Shown here piece by piece: positions 37,401-43,602 of a stretch of DNA of 64,000 nt. The translations under genes were made by a program, and so were the position numbers. A model generated the notes under the pieces. That model worked only from the letters and a program-made list of their open reading frames with translations. It was not told the origin of the DNA and ran no database searches. Source of the stretch: Marinobacter sp. LQ44 (GTDB lineage Bacteria; Pseudomonadota; Gammaproteobacteria; Pseudomonadales; Oleiphilaceae); contig NZ_CP014754.1 of assembly GCF_001447155.2 (NCBI RefSeq), forward strand, positions 3,968,001 through 4,032,000, read 5' to 3'. Within the stretch, counting starts at the first letter, position 1. Every line of letters starts with the position of its first letter.

Positions 37401-37501
37401 CTTGGTGTGATGGACTGCCAAGTAATGACCATGCCTGTTCGGGATCTTGCTTACCGGGCGAGGAGATCTTACTGAAACCCTCTGACCAAAAAGGGCACGC
37501 T

Positions 37502-38572
37502 ATGAACCATTCGTTGCGCAAGCAGTGTATTGCTGGTATCACGGCCAGTGTCGCTATGAGTTTTTCGCTGATGGTGGCCGCAGACACGAACCGGGCATTT
37601 GTTCCCATGGGCACAGCGGATGCCGTCGGCGTTATTGATCTGGAAAACCGCAAGGTGACGTCGTCCATTGGCGGCACCCTGAATACCCACGGTTCGGCAC
37701 TGACCCCGGATGGCCGGCATCTGGTGGTGGGTAGTTTGTCGGCGCATGATCGTCAGGAGCCGGTTAGTCGCCCCGAAGGCGTTTCAGAAGATGAACACGC
37801 CGCTCATCATGGGGGCGGGCAGTCTACTGAATTGGAAGCAGGGAGTACCGGGCTGCTCTATTTGGTGAACACGGCCACAAAGACGATTGACCGCAAACTG
37901 GAAGTGCCGGGGCCGGTGCACCATGTGCTGGTGACTTCCAACGGTCGCTATGCCGTTTCCACGCATCCTGCCAGTGGCAGTATCAGCGTTGTGGATCTGG
38001 ATTCCGGTCAGTTGGTCAAAACTGTGGCGACGGGGCCGGCCCCCAACTATCTGGTGCAAACCGACGACGGCCAATCCCTTCTGGTCAGCAATACCGGTAA
38101 TGGCACGGTCAGCGAAGTGGATACCGAGCACTGGTTCGTCGAGCGCAATTTGCGAGTTGGCGGCAACCCAGAGCATATGGTGCTTGCCCCCGGCAACCAG
38201 CGGCTCTACGTGAATGATGCTGCATCCGGCCAGGTTCTTGTCCTTGAGCTTGCCAAAGGCGCGGTGGCGAACCGGTACGAGGTTGGGGAGGCGCCCCATG
38301 GCGTTGGCTTGAGCGCAGATGGCCAGACCCTCTATGCCACCAGCCAGGGCGGCAACCAAGTGGTCCGGATTGAGCTAGCCAGCGGCGCCCGCCACACCAG
38401 GCCGCTGGCTCCTGCGCCCTATCATCTTGCGGTCTCTCCCTACGATGGCCAGCTACTGGTGACCAGTCGGGCAGAGAACAAGCTTTGGGTGCTCGACCCG
38501 GAATCCCTCGATGTGGTTGATGAGATCGCGCTGAGCGGCATAGGCCATCAGATATCCCTTGAGGCCCACTAG
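37502..38572 (+). CDS. YncE-like periplasmic beta-propeller protein
   Basis: A 356-residue protein from ATG 37502 (signal peptide to about SLMVAADT). About seven blades repeat the YncE pattern (GVIDLENRKVTSSIGGTLNTHG; ISVVDLDSGQLVKTVATGPAP; VSEVDTEHWFVERNLRVGGNPEHM; VLVLELAKGAVANRYEVGEAPHGVGL). A His-rich loop (DEHAAHHGGGQ) is inserted in blade 2 and may bind copper. It begins a plus-strand cluster with a His-rich membrane peptide, a methyltransferase and a cytochrome c. Confidence 0.8.
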   Translation: MNHSLRKQCIAGITASVAMSFSLMVAADTNRAFVPMGTADAVGVIDLENRKVTSSIGGTLNTHGSALTPDGRHLVVGSLSAHDRQEPVSRPEGVSEDEHAAHHGGGQSTELEAGSTGLLYLVNTATKTIDRKLEVPGPVHHVLVTSNGRYAVSTHPASGSISVVDLDSGQLVKTVATGPAPNYLVQTDDGQSLLVSNTGNGTVSEVDTEHWFVERNLRVGGNPEHMVLAPGNQRLYVNDAASGQVLVLELAKGAVANRYEVGEAPHGVGLSADGQTLYATSQGGNQVVRIELASGARHTRPLAPAPYHLAVSPYDGQLLVTSRAENKLWVLDPESLDVVDEIALSGIGHQISLEAH

Positions 38573-38613
38573 TACCCTGTTCTGACACTGGCTTTTTCGC
38601 AAAGGAACCGCTC

Positions 38614-38862
38614 ATGGATCGACGCTTTAAAATTACCTTGGCAATGTTTGCCGTTATCGCACTGGTTTTACTCTGGGGAGAACACAAGGTTCATCTGCTT
38701 GGCGCCTTGCCCTGGCTGATACTGCTTGCTTGTCCGCTGATCCATATTTTTATGCACGGAGGGCACGGAGGGCACGGAGGGCATGGAGGACATGGAGGAC
38801 ATGGAGGACATAACCACCAGGCAGAGCAACCGGGAAAGAGTGGAGAGCAGCGTGATGACTGA
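38614..38862 (+). CDS. Small membrane protein with GGH-repeat tail (DUF2933-like)
   Basis: 82 residues: two hydrophobic helices (ITLAMFAVIALVLLWG and LLGALPWLILLACPLIHIFM), then about six GGH repeats encoded by a 9-bp tandem repeat, then NHQAEQ. The two-helix core ending in a CPL-HIFMHGGH-like segment resembles DUF2933 proteins of copper loci. The His repeat probably binds Cu or Ni at the membrane surface. Its stop overlaps the next gene's start (ATGACTGA). Confidence 0.75.
   Translation: MDRRFKITLAMFAVIALVLLWGEHKVHLLGALPWLILLACPLIHIFMHGGHGGHGGHGGHGGHGGHNHQAEQPGKSGEQRDD
38758..38811 (+). repeat. 9-bp tandem repeat encoding GGH units
   Basis: About six copies of GGAGGGCAC or GGAGGACAT-type 9-mers in phase with the reading frame. 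The first copies use GGGCAC and the later ones GGACAT, suggesting local expansion from two variants. Length variation would change the number of histidines without shifting the frame. Confidence 0.8.
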
Positions 38863-39520
38863 TGGTGCATCGGATTATGGCCTTTGGAGCCTAGTGGTGC
38901 TGAATTCGGCGATTTTCATATTCTTCGCCTTCAGTTTTTTCAAACCGCAGACCCGCCGGGACTGGCGTTCGTTTGGTGCTTTCAGCGCGTTTCTGGTGGC
39001 ACTGTTCACCGAGATGTACGGGTTCCCGCTGACGCTCTACTTCCTCTCCGGCTGGCTGCAGAGCCAGTATCCCGACGTGAACTGGTTGGCTCACGACAGT
39101 GGCCACTTGCTGGAAATGCTGTTTGGTTGGAAGGGTTCCCCACACTTTGGGCCGTTTCATCTCTTGAGCACAGTGTTTATTGGCCTCGGGTTTTATCTGA
39201 TTGCGGCTGGCTGGCGTACCCTGTATGCCGCGCAAAAGGCAGGGCAGTTGGCCACAACCGGCCTGTATGCCCACGTTCGCCACCCCCAGTATTCCGGCTT
39301 CGTGCTCATCATGTTCGGTTTTCTGCTGCAGTGGCCAACGCTGCTGACGCTGGCCATGTTCCCGGTGCTGGTGTGGATGTACTCGCGCCTGTCTATTCAC
39401 GAGGAGCGTGAAACAGAAAAAGCGTTCGGCTCCGATTGGCGGGCCTATGCAGCCAGAACTCCCCGTTTTATTCCGCAATTGAGGAATTTGAGGCGCAAGC
39501 AAATCGAGGAACAAGAATGA
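38855..39520 (+). CDS. Isoprenylcysteine-methyltransferase-like (ICMT/PEMT) membrane protein
   Basis: A 221-residue integral membrane protein from ATG 38855 with about five helices. The C-terminal motif GLYAHVRHPQYSGFVLIMFGFLLQWP (RHPxY) followed by EERETEKAFGSDWRAYAARTPRF (EE...F-x(2)-Y) is the SAM-binding signature of the ICMT/NnrU-related family. A larger N-terminal membrane region precedes it. Such proteins occur in copper and silver loci; the substrate is unknown. The start overlaps the upstream stop, and the stop overlaps the cytochrome start. Confidence 0.8.
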   Translation: MTDGASDYGLWSLVVLNSAIFIFFAFSFFKPQTRRDWRSFGAFSAFLVALFTEMYGFPLTLYFLSGWLQSQYPDVNWLAHDSGHLLEMLFGWKGSPHFGPFHLLSTVFIGLGFYLIAAGWRTLYAAQKAGQLATTGLYAHVRHPQYSGFVLIMFGFLLQWPTLLTLAMFPVLVWMYSRLSIHEERETEKAFGSDWRAYAARTPRFIPQLRNLRRKQIEEQE

Positions 39521-39939
39521 TGCATGGGGCAACTATCTCAGTAGGCGTTCTTGCAGTCGCACTAATCAGCGGCTGCGGTAAACAGACGGTGGATGACCGC
39601 TGGTACACACAGGCTGAGGTCGAGCGCGGCGCAGTGGTGTTCGACAACAACTGCGCAAGCTGTCATGGATCCAACGCTCAAGGCGCCTTCAATTGGAGAA
39701 AGCGGCTAGCGGATGGTTCCTTTCCGCCGCCGCCACTCAACGGAACAGGCCACGCCTGGCACCATCCATTCGACATGCTGATGGGCACAATCGCTCAAGG
39801 TGGCGCTCCCATGGGCGGACAAATGCCTGCCTTCGGAGGTATACTTTCTAAAGACGATCAAAAAGCCGCTATCGCCTTCTTCCAGAGCAAATGGGATAAG
39901 CGGATATATGATGCATGGTTTGAAAGGAGCGGGATGTAA
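39517..39939 (+). CDS. Membrane-anchored lipoprotein cytochrome c
   Basis: A 140-residue protein from ATG 39517. The lipobox LISGC gives a lipid-anchored periplasmic protein. A single haem-binding CASCH motif (about residue 47) and a distal Met candidate in GGQMPAFGG define a class I cytochrome c. It may take electrons from periplasmic Cu(I) oxidation or serve the YncE-like protein. It is the last gene of the cluster (ATGA coupling with the methyltransferase), ending at a strong terminator. Confidence 0.85.
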   Translation: MMHGATISVGVLAVALISGCGKQTVDDRWYTQAEVERGAVVFDNNCASCHGSNAQGAFNWRKRLADGSFPPPPLNGTGHAWHHPFDMLMGTIAQGGAPMGGQMPAFGGILSKDDQKAAIAFFQSKWDKRIYDAWFERSGM

Positions 39940-39990
39940 GCTTTAGCTTTTGGGAAAATTTAGTCTATTCGACCCTTTTAAATATAAAAT

Positions 39991-40019
39991 AAAAAGCCAC
40001 GTTTTTAACGTGGCTTTTT
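39991..40019. terminator. Strong bidirectional Rho-independent terminator
   Basis: AAAAAGCCACG-TTTTTAA-CGTGGCTTTTT: a perfect stem with A and T tails, suited to stop both the plus cluster and the minus gene at 40072. Confidence 0.92.
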
Positions 40020-40071
40020 CGCTGCTAATATTTTCAGTGTTTGAGAGCGTGGATTCCAAACTTCTTATACT

Positions 40072-40332
40072 TTATGAATCATGATGGCTCTTTAACTTCG
40101 CTGCACTCATTTCCATATGCATTTTTTTATGCTGATTTTCCATATCTGACTTGCTCATATTCATTTTCATCTGCTTATGATGATTGGTCATTGCGCCAGT
40201 ATCCATAGTGCTCTCAGTTGTTTTTTGCGGATAGCTTCGCGCCTCGTTGAACCGGTCGGCCAATCCTGAATTGGCAGTGGCCATGGTAGAAAATAAAGTG
40301 GCAGCTGCGGCAGCGATAATGATTTTTTTCAT
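40072..40332 (-). CDS. Small secreted His/Met-rich protein with ADRFNEARSYP motif
   Basis: An 86-residue precursor with a signal peptide (MKKIIIAAAAATLFSTMATA). The mature N-terminus is NSGLADRFNEARSYPQK, sharing the ADR(F/Y)NEARSYP block with the protein at 22616. The remainder is rich in His, Met and Lys (NHHKQMKMNMSKSDM; NQHKKMHMEM) and likely binds Cu/Ag in the periplasm. AAGGAGAA precedes the ATG. A cluster of TTCAG units lies directly upstream (40360-40384). No known family is recognised. Confidence 0.75.
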   Translation of the reverse strand: MKKIIIAAAAATLFSTMATANSGLADRFNEARSYPQKTTESTMDTGAMTNHHKQMKMNMSKSDMENQHKKMHMEMSAAKLKSHHDS

Positions 40333-40368
40333 GATGTTCTCCTTAATTGCCTTAAACCGTTCAAGAAA

Positions 40369-40384
40369 TTCAGTTCAGTTTCAG
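40369..40384. promoter_or_regulatory. Clustered TTCAG operator units upstream of the small secreted gene
   Basis: TTCAG at 40369, 40374 and 40380 (the first and third 11 bp apart), with TTCAA at 40360. The units lie on the plus strand whereas the gene they precede (40332) is on the minus strand, opposite to the other copies. A possible -35 (TTGAAC, minus strand) overlaps the edge. Confidence 0.5.
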
Positions 40385-40473
40385 TTTTCTGTGATTTACT
40401 TGAGCGCGATCAGGACGTCGACTGCTCGAAGCCCGAGCCAGCCGGCGCTTGCGTCTCCACGAGTTGACTTTAC

Positions 40474-40501
40474 CGCAGGGATTACCCTGCGGTATTTTTT
40501 T
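40474..40501 (+). terminator. Hairpin with T run at the end of the small Met-rich gene
   Basis: ACCGCAGGG-ATTA-CCCTGCGGT (40474-40495) followed by ATTTTTTT on the plus strand. The stem overlaps the last codons of the minus-strand gene ending at 40482. The T tract favours termination of plus-strand (antisense) transcripts. Confidence 0.6.
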
Positions 40502-40766
40502 GCCTTTGTTTCAGAGCTTTGTGATAAGCCCGGCCTTCTTCCGTCATCATTTGCACGCGAGCCTCAAAGCCCCCTTCGGACATCGCATTACGTGTCATGT
40601 CTCTGTGTAAGCGCTGCATCTCTTCATTCTTAAGTATTTCTTCAATGGATGATTTGTCCATCATTTGGCTGTGCATGGCCTTCATGTCCTTATTGTCTGA
40701 CATGTTGCCGGCGAGTATGGACGTTGAAACAGTAACTGCTGCTGCAAATATAAGTAAATTTTTCAT
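40482..40766 (-). CDS. Small secreted Met-rich protein
   Basis: A 94-residue precursor with a signal peptide (MKNLLIFAAAVTVSTSILAG). The mature part is Met-rich and helical (MSDNKDMKAMHSQMMDKSSI; EMQRLHRDMTRNAMSEGG; RVQMMTEEGRAYHKALKQRQ). An AGGAGGTG ribosome-binding site precedes the ATG. Metal binding by Met/His is plausible. It is divergent from cusC, with operators for both genes in between. It does not carry the NEARSYP motif. Function unknown. Confidence 0.75.
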   Translation of the reverse strand: MKNLLIFAAAVTVSTSILAGNMSDNKDMKAMHSQMMDKSSIEEILKNEEMQRLHRDMTRNAMSEGGFEARVQMMTEEGRAYHKALKQRQKNTAG

Positions 40767-40812
40767 TTTTACACCTCCTAGTTGGTTGATGAGTTAATTA
40801 AAACATCGGTTT

Positions 40813-40828
40813 CTGAATTGATCCTGAA
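40813..40828 (-). promoter_or_regulatory. Metal-island operator facing the small Met-rich gene
   Basis: CTGAA at 40813-40817 and 40824-40828 on the plus strand, i.e. TTCAG-N6-TTCAG on the minus strand, 47 bp before the ATG at 40766. A -10-like TTTAAT lies about 10 bp downstream. Confidence 0.65.
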
Positions 40829-40915
40829 AGAAACAAAACAATTTAAAATAAAGTAACTTTTTTCAGGAATAACAGTATCTTGATGTAAATCAAATTGTGC
40901 ATTTTCGTTCTGCAA

Positions 40916-40931
40916 TTCAGTTTGGTTTCAG
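40916..40931 (+). promoter_or_regulatory. Metal-island operator facing cusC
   Basis: TTCAG at 40916-40920 and 40927-40931, with TATAAG (40940-40945) 8 bp downstream as -10, 51 bp before the cusC start. Confidence 0.7.
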
Positions 40932-40981
40932 ATAATTGCTATAAGATTGCGAGTCAGAAACATTTCAATGGAGATATAACG

Positions 40982-42301
40982 TTGTCCATTCTTCCTCACC
41001 TTATAAAGCCGGCCTTTCTCGGTGCTCTGGTTTTGACCAGTTTGCCCGCTTGGACGGCACCCAGACTTGAGTTAACCGGCGCGATTGATGCGGCCATCGA
41101 GAACGATCCCTGGCTGCGTCAGAGTGTGCAGATGCAAGATGCTCTGTTGGAAGAAGCTGTTGCCGATGGGGCACTCCCGGACCCCCGGATGACGCTTGGT
41201 GCCGCGAATTTGCCCACGGATACTTTCGATACCGGACAGGAGGCAATGACTCAGGCCACCATTGGATTTACCCAGCGAATTCCGCGAGGTGATAGCCGTC
41301 AGCTGGCCAGTGAAAAAAAGCAGGAAATGGCAGGCGTTCAGCCTTTTCGGCGCGAGAACCGCCGGGCGCAGGTCATGGAATCGGTAGCGCATCTCTGGCT
41401 TGAGGTCTGGCGAACCCAGCAAAGCATCGAACTGATTGAAGATAATCGTGCTCTGTTTCAACAGTTAGAGGATGTCGCAGAGGCTGGGTATACCTCAGCA
41501 AGCATGGGTTCCAGGCAGCAGGATGTTATCCGTGCCTCGCTGGAACTGACGCGACTTGAGGACCGGCTGACGGTGCTGCATTCGCAACAGGCATCGAACC
41601 GCGCGGAGCTGGCAGAGTGGATAGGCCCGGACCAGGCCAAGCTGGCTGTCAGTAAAGATGTACCCAACGAGTTGCTGAGAGTGTTTCCTCTGGGCTGGGC
41701 TGAAACATCCGCAGAGGCACTGATCCGTCATCCGTCAATCCGCGCGACTGATCAGCTGATTGATGCCCAGAGTGTTGACGTTGACCTGGCTCGCCAGGCC
41801 TACAAGCCGGAATGGTCAGTATCTGCACAATATGGATACAGGGAGCGGGCACCAAACGGTCAGGACAGGGCCGACCTGTTTTCTGTAGGCATTGGCTTTG
41901 ATCTCCCGATCTTTACAGGCAACCGGCAGGATCGAAAACTGAATGCATCAGTGGCGCGACTGGAGGCGGCAAAAACAGAACGTATTTTGCAGATCCGGGG
42001 ACTTCAGGCCAAAGCCCGTGCGGCCGTGGCCCGGATCGAACGACTGGATGACCGCATAGAGCTCTATGAACAGACCCTGCTGCCGCAAATGGAGGCGCAG
42101 GCAAGCGCAGCATTGACTGCTTACAACAACGATGACGGCGACTTCGCCGAAGCGGTACGAGCGCGAATTGCAGAGCTTAATACCCAGGTTGAATTGATAC
42201 AGATGATGGCCGAGCGGGCCAAAAATCTGGCGAGTTTCCGTTATCTGACGTCCGACACTTCCGACATACCTTCCTTTTCACTGAATCGTTACCAGGACTG
42301 A
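40982..42301 (+). CDS. cusC: CusC-like outer-membrane factor
   Basis: A 439-residue TolC-family protein. The TTG at 40982 follows GGAG and opens a signal peptide (LSILPHLIKPAFLGALVLTS). The frame is open back to 40895, but the operator and -10 at 40916-40945 lie inside that extension, so the TTG is preferred. The two OEP repeats are visible (LPDPRMTLGAANLPTD-like wording, here ALPDPRMTLGAANLP; WSVSAQYGYRERAPNG; FSVGIGFDLPIFTGNRQD). It forms the outer-membrane duct for CusBA. cusB starts 5 bp later. Confidence 0.85.
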   Translation: MSILPHLIKPAFLGALVLTSLPAWTAPRLELTGAIDAAIENDPWLRQSVQMQDALLEEAVADGALPDPRMTLGAANLPTDTFDTGQEAMTQATIGFTQRIPRGDSRQLASEKKQEMAGVQPFRRENRRAQVMESVAHLWLEVWRTQQSIELIEDNRALFQQLEDVAEAGYTSASMGSRQQDVIRASLELTRLEDRLTVLHSQQASNRAELAEWIGPDQAKLAVSKDVPNELLRVFPLGWAETSAEALIRHPSIRATDQLIDAQSVDVDLARQAYKPEWSVSAQYGYRERAPNGQDRADLFSVGIGFDLPIFTGNRQDRKLNASVARLEAAKTERILQIRGLQAKARAAVARIERLDDRIELYEQTLLPQMEAQASAALTAYNNDDGDFAEAVRARIAELNTQVELIQMMAERAKNLASFRYLTSDTSDIPSFSLNRYQD

Positions 42302-42306
42302 CCATC

Positions 42307-43602
42307 ATGGCTAATTTTGCTCGCCCTTTGGGCTTTGTATTGCTCGGCGGCCTCGCCGGTGCAGGGGCCACGTACTGGCTTGACACTGACGCGACTTCGA
42401 CGCCTGCAGCTGAAATGGCCGCTTCTGGCCCAAAGGAGCCGCTGTATTGGGTAGCCCCGATGGACCCCAATTTCAAAAGTGACAAACCCGGAAAATCCCC
42501 GATGGGGATGGATCTGATCCCCGTATACGAGGAGGGTGGGTCAGCTGAGGATCCAGCCGGCACGGTCCGAATTTCACCAACGGTCGTCAACAACCTTGGG
42601 GTTCGAACGGAGCCGGTGATTCAGGGGCGCCTGCCTAACAACATTACTACCGTAGGCTACGTGCAGTACAACGAAGACGAGATGGCCCACGTGCACCCTC
42701 GTGTTGAAGGCTGGATCGACGCGCTTTATGTCAAAGCCGAGGGCGAGCCTGTTGAGCAAGGCAAGCCTTTGTACACGCTGTACTCGCCCACCCTTGTGAA
42801 TGCGCAGGAAGAACTGCTTCTCGCGATGAACCGTGGCAATCAGAGACTGGTTGATGCTGCTACCGAGCGATTGTTGGCGCTGAACGTACCGGCTAGTCTG
42901 ATCAGCCAACTGCGCCAGAAGCGCGAAGTCCAGAGAACCATGACGGTTTACGCTCCGGGTTCCGGGGTGATCGAGAATCTGAATGTTCGTGAGGGTATGT
43001 TCATCAAGCCCGGAAACCGGGTTTTATCGATTGCCGCACTGGATGAGGTCTGGGTGATCGGCGAAGTGTTTGAAAGCCAGCTTTCCGCCGTAGAGGCTGG
43101 TAATCGGGTACAGATGACGCTGGATTACATGCCCGGTCGCGAGTGGCGCGGAAACGTGGATTACGTCTACCCCGAAGTGAACCCGAAAACCCGGACGGCG
43201 CAAGTGCGGATGCGCTTTGATAACGATGATGGTGTTCTGATGCCAGGCATGTTCGCTCGCCTGGATGTTCAGGGCGAACGGGGACAGCGGCAGTTTCTGG
43301 TGCCACGGGAGTCGGTCATCCGCACCGGACAGAGCGATCGACTGGTTCTGTCGATGGAAGAGGGCGCCTTCAAGTCGGTTAACGTGAACGTTGGGCGCGT
43401 CGGCGACAAGTATGCGGAAATACTCAATGGCCTCTCGCCAGGCGACACGGTGGTCACATCCGCCCAGTTCCTGATCGATTCGGAATCCAGCAAAACCTCG
43501 GACTTCCAACGGATGTCATCGCCTCAGGATATGGATGAGCAGGGGATGGATCATGAAGGCATGGATCACAGCACCATGAGCCATGGCGGAGGCGAGTCAT
43601 GA
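42307..43602 (+). CDS. cusB: CusB-like periplasmic adaptor for Cu/Ag efflux
   Basis: A 431-residue membrane fusion protein with an N-terminal membrane anchor (PLGFVLLGGLAGAGATYW). A YWVAPMDPNFKSDKPGKSPMGMDLIP heavy-metal-binding segment (about 48-75), seen in many CusB-type adaptors, is followed by lipoyl, helical-hairpin and barrel domains (VEGWIDALYVKAEGEPVEQG; GMFIKPGNRVLSIAALDEVWVIGEVFE). The C-terminus is Met/His-rich (MDEQGMDHEGMDHSTMSHGG) and could capture metal. It is coupled to cusA by a 4-bp overlap. Confidence 0.9.
   Translation: MANFARPLGFVLLGGLAGAGATYWLDTDATSTPAAEMAASGPKEPLYWVAPMDPNFKSDKPGKSPMGMDLIPVYEEGGSAEDPAGTVRISPTVVNNLGVRTEPVIQGRLPNNITTVGYVQYNEDEMAHVHPRVEGWIDALYVKAEGEPVEQGKPLYTLYSPTLVNAQEELLLAMNRGNQRLVDAATERLLALNVPASLISQLRQKREVQRTMTVYAPGSGVIENLNVREGMFIKPGNRVLSIAALDEVWVIGEVFESQLSAVEAGNRVQMTLDYMPGREWRGNVDYVYPEVNPKTRTAQVRMRFDNDDGVLMPGMFARLDVQGERGQRQFLVPRESVIRTGQSDRLVLSMEEGAFKSVNVNVGRVGDKYAEILNGLSPGDTVVTSAQFLIDSESSKTSDFQRMSSPQDMDEQGMDHEGMDHSTMSHGGGES

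Noticed and set aside
38758..38811. Short tandem repeat as a possible CRISPR or regulatory array
   Set aside because: The 9-bp units are in phase with the reading frame of a small membrane protein and encode GGH, so it is a coding repeat.
40895..40981. Longer cusC beginning at 40895
   Set aside because: The extension contains the operator and -10 (40916-40945) and lacks signal-peptide character; TTG 40982 has a ribosome-binding site and opens a normal signal peptide.
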